Positions 1-7,343 are shown, counted from the first letter of the stretch. The stretch: DNA of 9,263 bases from Pontimonas sp. (GCA_023263045.1 JALQXU010000031.1:1-9263); one strand, 5' to 3'. Numbers and translations are program-made. Notes: a model not told the origin generated them from the letters alone.

Positions 1-95
1 GGGTCACGCGTTCGCCTGGACGGGACTACCGCGACGTCATCAAAGGAGTACCCCCGTATGGCGCGCTTCGTCAGCCCGATTTCGACCTCATTCAC
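1..95 (-). CDS. guaB3: GuaB3-type IMP dehydrogenase-related protein (partial, N-terminus only)
   Basis: Only the first 31 codons are inside the window; the rest lies beyond position 1. Reading leftward from a GTG at 95-93, the peptide begins VNEVEIGLTKRAIRGYSFDD and continues into VAVVPSRRTRD. The segment (D/S)xxxVVPSRRTR is the N-terminal signature of the actinobacterial GuaB3 family, a paralogue of IMP dehydrogenase with no CBS domains; it replaces the LTYDDVMLLP segment of true GuaB. The gene starts 21 bases after the guaB stop on the same strand, so the two are probably co-transcribed, the usual actinobacterial arrangement. A GGGTAGAG stretch just upstream can serve as ribosome binding site. 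The exact reaction of actinobacterial GuaB3 is not settled to my knowledge; a GMP-reductase-like role has been proposed for some members. Identity rests on a short peptide, but the match is specific. Confidence 0.85.
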   Translation of the reverse strand, partial: MNEVEIGLTKRAIRGYSFDDVAVVPSRRTRD

Positions 96-116
96 GTGCT
101 CTACCCTATCGGCGCT

Positions 117-1619
117 CTAGCGCTTGTAGTTGGGGGCCTCAACAACCATCTGGATGTCGTGAGGGTGCGACTCTTTGAGCCCTGCAGGGGTGATGCGGAC
201 AAACTTCCCGCGCTTCTTGAGCTCCTCAATCGTGGCAGCCCCGGTATAGAACATCGATTGGCGAAGACCGCCGAGGAGTTGGTACACCACAGAGCCCAAA
301 GGTCCGCGGTAAGGAACCTGACCTTCAATCCCTTCGGCAATGAGTTGCTCATCGCTCGGAACATCGGCCTGGAAGTAACGGTCCCTGGAATACGACGTCT
401 TCTTACCCCGGGTCTGGAGTGCACCCAGCGAACCCATACCCCGGTAGTTCTTGAACTGCTTGCCGTTCACAAAAACCAGGTCACCCGGGCTTTCATCGGT
501 ACCCGCAAGAAGAGAACCCAACATCACCGTGCTTGCACCAGCAACCAAAGCTTTCGCGATGTCGCCGGAGTACTGCAGACCCCCATCGGCGATCAGGGGG
601 ATCCCTGCTTTCTTGGCCGCGAGGGAGGCCTCATAGACGGCAGTGATTTGGGGGACTCCCACACCCGCCACCACGCGAGTGGTGCAGATGGAGCCTGGCC
701 CCACACCCACCTTGACCGCATCCGCTCCGGCGTCAATGATGGCTTGAGCGCCATCCTTGGTGGCGATGTTGCCACCAATGACATCCACACCGCGGAATGC
801 TTTGTCTTTCTTGATTTTCTGGATGATGTCGAGAACACCCTTCGAGTCACCATTCGCGGTGTCCACCACGACAACATCCACTCCGGACTCCAGGAGCGCT
901 CCGGCGCGCTCCCAGGCGTCCCCGAAGAAACCGATAGCTGCCCCCACTCGAAGACGACCCTCGGAATCCTTGGTGGCGTGGGGATACTTCTCGCTCTTAT
1001 CGAAGTCTTTGACGGTGATGAGACCCTTCAAGTGGCCGGTCTTATCCACTAGTGGAAGCTTCTCGATTTTCTTGGTAGCGAAGATGGCAAGCGCTTCCTC
1101 GGCAGAAATACCCTCGTGACCTGTCACCAGCTCACCCTGGGTCATGACGTCTTTGACCAGTGTGGTGTGAGCTTTATCGCGGGGTACGAAACGCATATCG
1201 CGGTTGGTGATGATGCCCACCAGAACACCGTCGCCTTCGACGACAGGAACCCCAGACACCCGGAACGTTGCACACAGCTCATCAACATCAGCAACAGTGG
1301 CGTCGGGCGTTATTGTCACTGGGTTCGTGATCATGCCCGATTCGCTGCGCTTGACCTTGTCGACCGCAGAGGCTTGATCCTCAATCGAGAGGTTTCGATG
1401 CAAAATTCCGATACCGCCCTGGCGCGCCATCGCAATGGCCATCCGCTCCTCAGTCACGGTGTCCATCGCGGACGACAGGAGAGGCGCCCACAGGCGGATG
1501 TTCTTGGTGAGGTGGGAGGACGTGTCCGCTTCGCTCGGAATCACATCGGTATGTGCGGGGAGCAACATGACGTCGTCATAGGTCAATCCCACAAACCCAA
1601 AAGGACTTTGTTCTGCCAT
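117..1619 (-). CDS. guaB: Inosine-5'-monophosphate dehydrogenase
   Basis: GuaB oxidises IMP to XMP with NAD+, the first committed step to GMP, in the cytoplasm as a tetramer. The 500-residue product has the usual bacterial length. The N-terminus carries GLTYDDVMLLPAHTDV (about 11-26). Two CBS domains occupy about 95-210, ending near GLITVKDFDKSEKYP. The catalytic loop GVGPGSICTTRVV contains the nucleophile Cys312, and the flap has the Arg414-Tyr415 pair in SRDRYFQ. The YRGMGSLGAL and C-terminal ESHPHDI motifs are also typical. I chose the ATG at 1619-1617, preceded by a GGGG-containing stretch at suitable distance, over the in-frame TTG two codons upstream, which would sit almost on that site. 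No key residue is missing. The gene heads a probable guaB-guaB3 operon and diverges from the liv operon. No convincing guaB promoter could be picked out by eye in 1620-1760. Confidence 0.98.
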   Translation of the reverse strand: MAEQSPFGFVGLTYDDVMLLPAHTDVIPSEADTSSHLTKNIRLWAPLLSSAMDTVTEERMAIAMARQGGIGILHRNLSIEDQASAVDKVKRSESGMITNPVTITPDATVADVDELCATFRVSGVPVVEGDGVLVGIITNRDMRFVPRDKAHTTLVKDVMTQGELVTGHEGISAEEALAIFATKKIEKLPLVDKTGHLKGLITVKDFDKSEKYPHATKDSEGRLRVGAAIGFFGDAWERAGALLESGVDVVVVDTANGDSKGVLDIIQKIKKDKAFRGVDVIGGNIATKDGAQAIIDAGADAVKVGVGPGSICTTRVVAGVGVPQITAVYEASLAAKKAGIPLIADGGLQYSGDIAKALVAGASTVMLGSLLAGTDESPGDLVFVNGKQFKNYRGMGSLGALQTRGKKTSYSRDRYFQADVPSDEQLIAEGIEGQVPYRGPLGSVVYQLLGGLRQSMFYTGAATIEELKKRGKFVRITPAGLKESHPHDIQMVVEAPNYKR

Positions 1620-1682
1620 GTTCAAACCCCATTTTTCGGCGAAACTACGCCGGTCTCACCCGCGATGTCGATTCCCCACATC

Positions 1683-1709
1683 GTAACGGGTTAGACCTCA
1701 GCGTGTTAC
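1683..1709 (+). promoter_or_regulatory. Candidate operator: GTAAC and GTTAC half-sites 22 bp apart
   Basis: GTAAC (1683-1687) and GTTAC (1705-1709) are spaced 22 bases start to start, two helical turns. They overlap the proposed -35 and spacer of the liv promoter. The same two pentamers occur as an inverted pair upstream of the livK-like gene (7344-7359). The 22-base period matches the a-site to a-site spacing of actinobacterial GlnR boxes (GTNAC-N6-GAAAC repeated), but the intervening b-sites (GACCT, ATAAT) match poorly. Pentamers this short can recur by chance. Confidence 0.25.
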
Positions 1710-1720
1710 ATGGGCATAAT
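1692..1720 (+). promoter_or_regulatory. Candidate sigma-70-type promoter of the liv operon
   Basis: A -10-like hexamer CATAAT (1715-1720, 5 of 6 to TATAAT) lies 17 bases after TAGACC (1692-1697, 4 of 6 to TTGACA). Transcription would start near 1727, leaving a leader of roughly 110 bases before the favoured livH start at 1840. The hexamers were picked by eye, and the -35 match is weak. Confidence 0.35.
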
Positions 1721-1829
1721 GGGGGAACTGTTGAGTTAGAGGCAAAGACAGAAACAATATGACCCATACTGATCGTGTCAATGAAGACGCACAGAGAAAC
1801 CGCTTCCGGTTGTCTGTTGCCCAAGCACC

Positions 1830-1835
1830 AGGAGG
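1830..1835 (+). promoter_or_regulatory. Ribosome binding site deciding the livH start
   Basis: A perfect AGGAGG sits 4 bases before GTG 1840. The upstream in-frame ATG at 1759 has only a distant GAGG. This supports translation from 1840, which also gives a well-formed signal peptide at the N-terminus. Confidence 0.7.
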
Positions 1836-1839
1836 CACC

Positions 1840-3144
1840 GTGAATTCAGCGACAGCTGAGGACAGCACGTTCTTTTCCAGGGCACTCAAGCTTTTCCTCG
1901 TCGCCATACTCGCATTTGCGGGGGTTCTTTTTGCCTCCCCTGCGATGGCCGACACCGTCGGTGACGAGTACGAGAACAAGATTCTGGGAAACGTTAAAAA
2001 TGAGGGAACCCCGCTCGGCGGGGTCAAAATTATTGTCGAGGGAAATGGCTACTCGGCTGAAGTTGTCACAGACGTCGATGGGAAATGGGCAATCGGGGTT
2101 CCAGAAGCGGGAACCTATGAAATCACCCTCGTCGAGGACACTCTCCCGGATGGGATCGCCGTTCTCGAAGGAGGTGCCACCCAGACGGTCGAATGGGGAT
2201 TCACCAACACCGTCGTCTGGAACTTCTTCATTGGCGAGGGTGAGAGAAACCCCACGAGCCAGCTCGACCAGTTCTTCATGCGAGTATTCGCCGGCATCAA
2301 CTTTGGATTATTGCTCGGCCTCGCAGCAATCGGCCTCTCTCTCGTGTTCGGGACGACCGCCCTGCCTAACTTTGCGCACGGAGAGATGGTCACCATGGGC
2401 GCGCTATTCACCCTGTTCCTGACACTCGCCGGGGTCCCGCTACTCCTGTCGTTCCCCATTGCCGTCGCACTATCGGCACTGTTCGGGTGGGGACTCGATG
2501 CGGCTGTGTGGGCTCCGTTGCGTGCGCGCGGCGTGGGGATCGTGCAGCTCATGATCGTGAGCATCGGACTATCTCTGACATTCCGTTACATCACGCAAGC
2601 TTTCTTAGGAGGTGGGACCGAGCAGCTCCCCGGAGCGCTGGGCTCGCCTGAGATTCCCATCTTCCGCACCGTGACACTGAGTGTGAACGACCTCATCAGT
2701 ATGGGGGTCAGCCTGGTGGTGCTCATTGCCTTCGCCATGTGGCTGCTGCGCAGCAAGATGGGTAAAGCGACCCGAGCGGTCTCTGATAACGCTGACTTGG
2801 CGGCGGCGTCCGGAATTGATGTCGACCGAGTCATCAGGGTTGTGTGGATTATGGCGGGCGGTCTCGCGGGGCTTGCCGGCATCATGTGGGCTTATTTCCG
2901 TCCCGGCCTCAAGTGGGACATGGGTGAGAAGATTCTTCTCTTCATCTTCGCTGCCGGCGTTCTCGGTGGTTTGGGAACAGCCTTCGGCGCGTTTGTAGGA
3001 GCAATGATTGTGGGTGTCTTAATCGAGACTTCGGCTCAGATCATCCCCTCAGACCTCAAGTACGTCGGTGCGCTCGTAGTGATGATTGTGATCCTGCTCT
3101 TCCGACCACAGGGAATCCTGGGTAGACGAGAGCGAATAGGTTAG
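1840..3144 (+). CDS. livH: LivH-type branched-chain amino acid ABC permease with secreted N-terminal beta domain
   Basis: One of two channel-forming permeases of the Liv-type importer in the cytoplasmic membrane. From GTG 1840 the protein is 434 residues. Residues 1-37 form a signal peptide: R14/K17, hydrophobic LFLVAILAFAGVLFA, then SPAMA before Asp38. Residues about 48-119 resemble a carboxypeptidase-regulatory or Cna-B-like beta sandwich, with GNVKNEGTPLGGVKIIVEG, VVTDVDGKWAIGVP and AGTYEITL. The LivH core follows from about 148 to 434, close to the usual core length of about 290-300. It includes LPNFAHGEMVTMGA, the cytoplasmic ATPase-contact loop at about 305-325 (SKMGKATRAVSDNADLAAAS) and the terminal LFRPQGILGRRE. 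The in-frame ATG at 1759 would add 27 polar residues ahead of the signal peptide and has a poor ribosome site, so I reject it, though it cannot be excluded. livM starts 11 bases downstream. Permease identity is firm; the substrate (branched-chain amino acids, other amino acids or amides) is not defined by sequence. Confidence 0.92.
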   Translation: MNSATAEDSTFFSRALKLFLVAILAFAGVLFASPAMADTVGDEYENKILGNVKNEGTPLGGVKIIVEGNGYSAEVVTDVDGKWAIGVPEAGTYEITLVEDTLPDGIAVLEGGATQTVEWGFTNTVVWNFFIGEGERNPTSQLDQFFMRVFAGINFGLLLGLAAIGLSLVFGTTALPNFAHGEMVTMGALFTLFLTLAGVPLLLSFPIAVALSALFGWGLDAAVWAPLRARGVGIVQLMIVSIGLSLTFRYITQAFLGGGTEQLPGALGSPEIPIFRTVTLSVNDLISMGVSLVVLIAFAMWLLRSKMGKATRAVSDNADLAAASGIDVDRVIRVVWIMAGGLAGLAGIMWAYFRPGLKWDMGEKILLFIFAAGVLGGLGTAFGAFVGAMIVGVLIETSAQIIPSDLKYVGALVVMIVILLFRPQGILGRRERIG

Positions 3145-3155
3145 GGGCCGGACTG

Positions 3156-4139
3156 ATGGATTTCGTTTCAATCTTGAACAACACAGCCCAAGCGCTGTTT
3201 AGCCCCGTCACCATTGCTTTTGCGATGGCAGCTCTCGGTCTAGCAATTCACTTCGGATTCGTAGGCCTGCTGAACTTCGGTATTGCAGGATTCATGGCCG
3301 TCGGCGCCTACGGATACGCAATCTCGACTTTGACGTTTGGATTCCCTTGGTGGGCCGCGTTCATTGCGGCCATGGTTGCATCTGCCGTGTTTGCTGTCCT
3401 CCTCGGGATACCGACGCTTCAACTTCGAGGGGATTATCTCGCCATTGTGACCATTGCGGCGGCCGAAATTGTGAGATTGCTCTTACTGTCAACCACCTGG
3501 ATTGAGACCACGGGCTCGGCTGATGGTTTGGTGGCCTACGCCAACGATTTCCGGAGCATCAACCCGTTCCCAGATGGAACCTACGGATTTGGCCCGTGGA
3601 GCTATACCGCAAACCAATTCTGGGTCTTGATATTCGCCCTCATCATCTTGGCTCTTTCCACTCTCCTCCTTTGGAGATTGGTCAAGAGCCCGTGGGGTCG
3701 AGTCATCAAAGGCATCCGTGAGGATGAAGACGCTGTCCGGGCCCTGGGGAAGAACGTCTTCGCCTACAAGATGCAGGCACTTGTTGTTGGAGGAATCGTC
3801 GCCGGCTTGGGAGGTGCGCTCTACGTTCTGCCCTCGTCAGCAAACCCGATGCTCTTCGCCACATCATTGACCTTCTTCGTATGGACAGCGTTGTTGCTCG
3901 GTGGAGCGGCTACCGTATTCGGGCCATTGCTCGGAGCCGTTATCTTCTGGGTTTTGCAGGCGTTCCTTGGCTCACTTCTTCCCGCAATGGCGGAAGCAGG
4001 CCTCCTCGGAGCCCTCTCTTCCGCGCAGGCAGGAGCTCTGCGATTCGTGTTGGTAGGCCTCCTCCTCGTCATCATCGTCATTCTTAGACCTCAAGGAATC
4101 GTCGGCGACAAGAGGGAGTTGACCTTTGTCCGGAAATAA
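3156..4139 (+). CDS. livM: LivM-type branched-chain amino acid ABC permease
   Basis: The second transmembrane subunit of the importer, pairing with LivH in the membrane. The 327-residue protein is mostly hydrophobic and keeps family landmarks: VGLLNFGIAGFMAVGAYGYA (about 35-54), LQLRGDYLAIVTIAAAEIVRL (about 88-108), the cytoplasmic coupling loop SPWGRVIKGIREDEDAVRALG (178-198) and LRPQGIVG near the C-terminus. Length is typical for short LivM proteins that lack the extra N-terminal helices of the E. coli subunit. The ATG at 3156 is 11 bases after the livH stop, with AGGGG at 3143-3147 as a modest ribosome site. The 3' end overlaps the proposed livG start by 14 bases, suggesting translational coupling. 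No oddities were seen. Confidence 0.95.
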   Translation: MDFVSILNNTAQALFSPVTIAFAMAALGLAIHFGFVGLLNFGIAGFMAVGAYGYAISTLTFGFPWWAAFIAAMVASAVFAVLLGIPTLQLRGDYLAIVTIAAAEIVRLLLLSTTWIETTGSADGLVAYANDFRSINPFPDGTYGFGPWSYTANQFWVLIFALIILALSTLLLWRLVKSPWGRVIKGIREDEDAVRALGKNVFAYKMQALVVGGIVAGLGGALYVLPSSANPMLFATSLTFFVWTALLLGGAATVFGPLLGAVIFWVLQAFLGSLLPAMAEAGLLGALSSAQAGALRFVLVGLLLVIIVILRPQGIVGDKRELTFVRK

Positions 4140-5025
4140 GCCCATGAAAAAGACCCCCCAGAAGAGCACCGGCCTGCATCAAGGGGAGGCTCGGCCGGGC
4201 GTGCCCAAGGTAGACCCCATCCTCGTCGCTGATCATGTCTCGAGAAAATTTGGTGGTCTTGTCGCCGTTGACGTTGAGCACCTCGAAATTCCGCGAGGAG
4301 CAATCACAGCGCTTATCGGCCCCAACGGTGCAGGCAAAACCACGCTGTTCAACCTCCTAACTGGGTTTGACAAACCAGATACCGGATCATGGTCTTTCTC
4401 GGGCGAAAATCTCGCGGGTATCCCCGCCCACAAAGTCGCAGAAATGGGTCAGGTCCGAACCTTTCAGTTGACCAAGGCCTTAGGGCTTCTGACAGTCCTC
4501 GAGAACATGAAACTCGGCGCAAAAGATCAAACCGGCGAGTCGCTCTTCCAATCGATTTTCCCCTTCTTGTGGAAGAAACAAGAGGCCGAAATCGAAGAAC
4601 GTGCTCTCGAAATTCTGGAGCGATTCAAACTGCTGAAGCTCAAGGATGATTTCGCGGCCAGCCTTTCAGGTGGTCAGCGAAAGCTTCTTGAGATGGCTCG
4701 AGCGCTCATGACCAACCCGACCTTGGTAATGCTCGACGAGCCCATGGCAGGTGTCAATCCGGCGCTTACCGAATCCCTGCTGGAGCACATCCTTGATTTG
4801 AAGACCCAGGGCATGACAGTCCTCTTCGTCGAGCACGACATGCATATGGTCCGTCACATAGCCGACTGGGTTGTCGTGATGGCGGAAGGGCGCATCATCG
4901 CAGAGGGTCCCCCTGAAGACGTCATGAAGGACGAAGCCGTCGTGGATGCCTACCTAGGAAGCCACCAGGATGTTGATCTTGGAGTCGTAACGGGACGAAT
5001 CACTCTCCCGAAGGGAGAGAAGTAG
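4126..5025 (+). CDS. livG: LivG-type ABC transporter ATP-binding protein
   Basis: One of two cytoplasmic ATPases that power the Liv importer. Residue numbers are from TTG 4126 (299 residues). Walker A GPNGAGKTT is at 65-73, the signature LSGGQ at 180-184, and Walker B LVMLDEP contains Asp204 and Glu205. The H-loop histidine is His237 in FVEHDMHMV. MAGVNP after Walker B is typical of LivG. The start is uncertain: TTG 4126 has a GAGGGAG ribosome site 7 bases upstream and overlaps livM by 14 bases, while ATG 4144, six codons later, has only a weak GGAAA. Either way the protein carries a polar, lysine-rich extension of roughly 20-25 residues before the conserved ILVADHVSRKFGGLVAV. The charged insert after the Q-loop (SLFQSIFPFLWKKQEAEIEER) matches the LivG-specific insertion. 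livF begins 3 bases after the stop. Confidence 0.95.
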   Translation: MSGNKPMKKTPQKSTGLHQGEARPGVPKVDPILVADHVSRKFGGLVAVDVEHLEIPRGAITALIGPNGAGKTTLFNLLTGFDKPDTGSWSFSGENLAGIPAHKVAEMGQVRTFQLTKALGLLTVLENMKLGAKDQTGESLFQSIFPFLWKKQEAEIEERALEILERFKLLKLKDDFAASLSGGQRKLLEMARALMTNPTLVMLDEPMAGVNPALTESLLEHILDLKTQGMTVLFVEHDMHMVRHIADWVVVMAEGRIIAEGPPEDVMKDEAVVDAYLGSHQDVDLGVVTGRITLPKGEK

Positions 5026-5028
5026 GCC

Positions 5029-5760
5029 ATGGCTGAAGAAAAGAATGTCGTCGTCAATGTCGACAACTTGGTCGCAGGTTACCTCCCCGGGGTTAACATC
5101 CTCAACGGCTGTAATCTGATTGCCCGCGAGGGTGAACTGATTGGAATCATTGGACCCAACGGTGCCGGAAAGTCGACTCTCCTCAAGGCGATCTTCGGTC
5201 AATCCAAAGTTCGCGAAGGGGCCGTGTACCTCAATGGAGAGAACATCACCGGTCTGAAGGCTGACAAGCTCGTGGAGCGCGGAGTCGGATATGTTCCCCA
5301 AAACAACAATGTTTTCCCCAGCCTCACCATCGAAGAGAACCTCCAGATGGGTGTCTATCAGAAGCCGGAAAAGTATGACGAGGGACTTGAACTAGTAACA
5401 AGCCTCTTTTCTGAGCTCGGCGCTCGACTGAAGCAACGTGCCGGGTCACTCTCCGGTGGTGAACGTCAGATGGTGGCGATGGGTAGGGCTCTCATGATGA
5501 ATCCCTCAGTATTGCTGCTAGATGAGCCTTCCGCCGGTCTGTCACCTGTTCGTCAGGATGAAGCATTTCTCCGCGTTTCGGACATCAATAAGGCGGGCGT
5601 GACCACCATCATGGTGGAGCAGAACGCCCGGCGATGCCTTCAAATTTGCGACCGAGGGTATGTCCTCGATCAGGGCAAAGACGCTGTGACGGGCAGCGGT
5701 CGGGACCTTTTGAATGACCCTAAGGTCATTGAGCTCTACCTAGGTTCTCTCGGGGCTTAG
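5029..5760 (+). CDS. livF: LivF-type ABC transporter ATP-binding protein
   Basis: The second ATPase, expected to form a heterodimer with LivG beneath LivH and LivM. The 243-residue length is standard. Walker A GPNGAGKST is at 42-50, the Q-loop lies in GYVPQNNNVFPSLTIEENL, the signature LSGGE is at 141-145, and Walker B LLLDEP contains Asp165 and Glu166. The H-loop position is Gln198 (MVEQNARRCLQICDRGYVLD), the normal LivF feature rather than a defect. The ATG at 5029 is 3 bases after the livG stop, and its GGGAG ribosome site lies inside the end of livG. This is the last gene of the operon; a strong hairpin begins 27 bases beyond the stop. It could be mistaken for the urea transporter subunit UrtE, but the neighbours do not include urease or other urt-like features. 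Confidence 0.95.
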   Translation: MAEEKNVVVNVDNLVAGYLPGVNILNGCNLIAREGELIGIIGPNGAGKSTLLKAIFGQSKVREGAVYLNGENITGLKADKLVERGVGYVPQNNNVFPSLTIEENLQMGVYQKPEKYDEGLELVTSLFSELGARLKQRAGSLSGGERQMVAMGRALMMNPSVLLLDEPSAGLSPVRQDEAFLRVSDINKAGVTTIMVEQNARRCLQICDRGYVLDQGKDAVTGSGRDLLNDPKVIELYLGSLGA

Positions 5761-5786
5761 CCGCTCTCTGAACCGCGCAACAGCCC

Positions 5787-5810
5787 CGGGGGCTCCTTGT
5801 GGAGACCCCG
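5787..5810 (+). terminator. Hairpin at the end of the liv operon
   Basis: CGGGG-G-CTCC, loop TTGT, GGAG-A-CCCCG forms a 9-bp stem with one G-A mismatch, starting 27 bases after the livF stop. No T-run follows on the plus strand, so it may act as a weak terminator or an mRNA-stabilising 3' structure. Confidence 0.45.
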
Positions 5811-5898
5811 CGTCACTCGGGCGGTCCCTGGTGGAGTCCTGAGAGTTTCACCCGCCTTCTCGTCGAGTCTCCTCGCATCCGCGGGAGGAGCAAAGCAA

Positions 5899-5926
5899 AG
5901 GGCCCCGACGTTTCCGCCGGGGCCCT
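5899..5926 (-). terminator. Rho-independent-type terminator for the livK-like gene
   Basis: The arms AGGGCCCCG (5899-5907) and CGGGGCCCT (5918-5926) are perfectly complementary around a 10-base loop. On the minus strand the stem is followed by TTTGCTTTG, a T-rich if imperfect tail, 35 bases past the livK stop. On the plus strand it is followed by CCGCTTCTG, so it suits the minus strand better but might also stop plus-strand transcripts. Confidence 0.75.
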
Positions 5927-5960
5927 CCGCTTCTGACAACAGTCAGTTAGCGATCATCAA

Positions 5961-7241
5961 TTAGTTGATGGGCGCGTAGGTGTTGTCCTCGCCGTACTGG
6001 TAGATACCAATAGCAGCTTCGGTGGGGTCACCGTTGTCGCCGAAGGCGATTCCGCCGGAGAGGCCGTCGTAGTCAGCCACTCCACCACCGTTGATGATGT
6101 CTGCACAGGCAGCGAAGGTGGTGCACTTCTCGCCACCACCGGAACCACCGGAGACTTCCTGCATCTTGTCAGCGATTGCACGCGAGTCGGTAGAACCGGC
6201 TGCGAGGGCTGCAAGAGCTACGAGGACCACTGCGTCGTAGGACTCAGTGCTGTATGCCCAGACGTCGTCACCGAACAGAGAAGGGTTGCCCATCTCGGTC
6301 CAGACAGCGTCAGCGCGCTCCTTGTAGTCGTCGGAGATGCTGGTCGACGTAGGACCAGGCAGGGTTCCCTTAGAACCGGTCAGGGTTCCTGCGGGGAAGT
6401 CCTCCGAGTAGTTGGCCAGGTTACCGTCCGTGAAGTACATGTTGGAGTTGGGGAACCCAGCAGCAACAATCTCGGGGACAGCAGTCTTGGTCTCATCGAA
6501 GAGGATGACGACGAGGGCGTCGGGGTCAAGAGCAACAACCTCGTTGACCTGAGAGGTCAGGTTGGTGTCACCCGTGTTCACCGAAGCGGAACCGAGAACG
6601 GTACCACCAGCAGCCTCGAATGCCTTGGTTGCCTCTTCCTGAAGAGTGATGCCGTAGGCGTCATTCAGGGTAAGGAACGCAGCAGTCTCGTGACCATCAG
6701 CGGCGAGTAGCTGACCCAGTGCCTCACCCTGCAGGAAGTCTGCGGGAGCGGTACGGAAGTACAGACCGTCGTCGTCGTAGTCAGAGAGAGTAGTAGAGGT
6801 GTTTGCAGGAGAAATCTGCAGAACGCCAGCTTCCTTGGTGACCTGGTCGATGAAGGACAGGGACACACTCGAAGAAGCAGCACCAACGATGGCGGAAACG
6901 CCCTCGTTCAGAAGACGAGGAATTTCAGTCTCGTATGCCTTGTTGTCAAGGTCACCGGAGTCACCATAAACAACCTCGATGCTGATGCCAGCATCTGCGG
7001 CGTTGATGTCTGCAGCTGCGAGAGCCACACCTGCTTCTTCGGGCGGTCCGAGGAATGCAAGAGAACCGGTGACGGGCAGGGCCGTACCGATCTTCAGCGC
7101 CAGCGACTCAGCTGCAGCAGGAGTTTCCGCTGCATCAGTGGTCTCTGGAGCTGCTTCTTCAGCGGCTGCACAGCCGCTGAGCACTAGCGCGGAGGCAGCG
7201 AGAATGGCAAAACCACTCCCAGCCTTCGAAAATACGCTCAT
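5961..7241 (-). CDS. livK: Liv-type ABC transporter substrate-binding lipoprotein
   Basis: The extracytoplasmic receptor for the importer (periplasmic-binding-protein family 6). The 426-residue precursor starts MSVFSKAGSGFAILAASALV and has a lipobox LSGC with Cys24, so it should be lipid-anchored to the outer face of the membrane. An Ala/Glu/Thr-rich tether (about 25-46) leads into LALKIGTALPVTGSLAFLGP. The ligand-site segment IVGAASSSVSLS and LQISPANTSTTLSD follow, both typical of Leu/Ile/Val-binding proteins. Near the C-terminus, KCTTFAAC has two cysteines that could form a disulfide. ATG 7241 has AAGGAG 4 bases upstream. The gene is convergent to livHMGF rather than being first in that operon, and has its own terminator. 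Pairing with the neighbouring permease is inferred from proximity. The substrate is unproven: branched-chain amino acids are the default, with other amino acids or amides possible. Confidence 0.93.
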   Translation of the reverse strand: MSVFSKAGSGFAILAASALVLSGCAAAEEAAPETTDAAETPAAAESLALKIGTALPVTGSLAFLGPPEEAGVALAAADINAADAGISIEVVYGDSGDLDNKAYETEIPRLLNEGVSAIVGAASSSVSLSFIDQVTKEAGVLQISPANTSTTLSDYDDDGLYFRTAPADFLQGEALGQLLAADGHETAAFLTLNDAYGITLQEEATKAFEAAGGTVLGSASVNTGDTNLTSQVNEVVALDPDALVVILFDETKTAVPEIVAAGFPNSNMYFTDGNLANYSEDFPAGTLTGSKGTLPGPTSTSISDDYKERADAVWTEMGNPSLFGDDVWAYSTESYDAVVLVALAALAAGSTDSRAIADKMQEVSGGSGGGEKCTTFAACADIINGGGVADYDGLSGGIAFGDNGDPTEAAIGIYQYGEDNTYAPIN

Positions 7242-7305
7242 GATGCTCCTTATTGTTTACTTGGTGTAAAGAACGTGGCCATGCCGAACACAGCCACAAG
7301 TAGCT

Positions 7306-7334
7306 AACTTACGCGCATTTTGAGCCTGAAACAA
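7306..7334 (-). promoter_or_regulatory. Weak candidate promoter for the livK-like gene
   Basis: On the minus strand TTGTTT (7334-7329) precedes TAAGTT (7311-7306) by 17 bases, giving a start near 7298 and a leader of about 57 bases. The -35 keeps TTG, but the -10 matches only 3 of 6. It is listed because it places the palindrome at 7344-7359 just upstream of the -35, a usual activator position. Confidence 0.25.
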
Positions 7335-7343
7335 GCCAGTTTG

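Noticed and set aside
96..1052. A 318-codon plus-strand open frame opposite guaB
   Set aside because: It is antisense to a full-length, motif-complete IMP dehydrogenase, and its translation shows no recognisable family. The length follows from codon bias in the real gene.
1620..1839. A purine riboswitch or other structured leader in the guaB/livH gap
   Set aside because: I see no conserved purine-aptamer core or strong stem in this stretch on either strand, only candidate promoter elements and half-sites.
5620..5622. Missing H-loop histidine in LivF (Gln198)
   Set aside because: Glutamine at this position (VEQN) is normal for LivF proteins, so it is not a defect.
5757..5939. A 60-codon minus-strand frame in the convergent gap
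   Set aside because: It runs across the livK terminator hairpin and GC-rich stems, is proline/glycine-rich without a motif, and has no convincing ribosome site.
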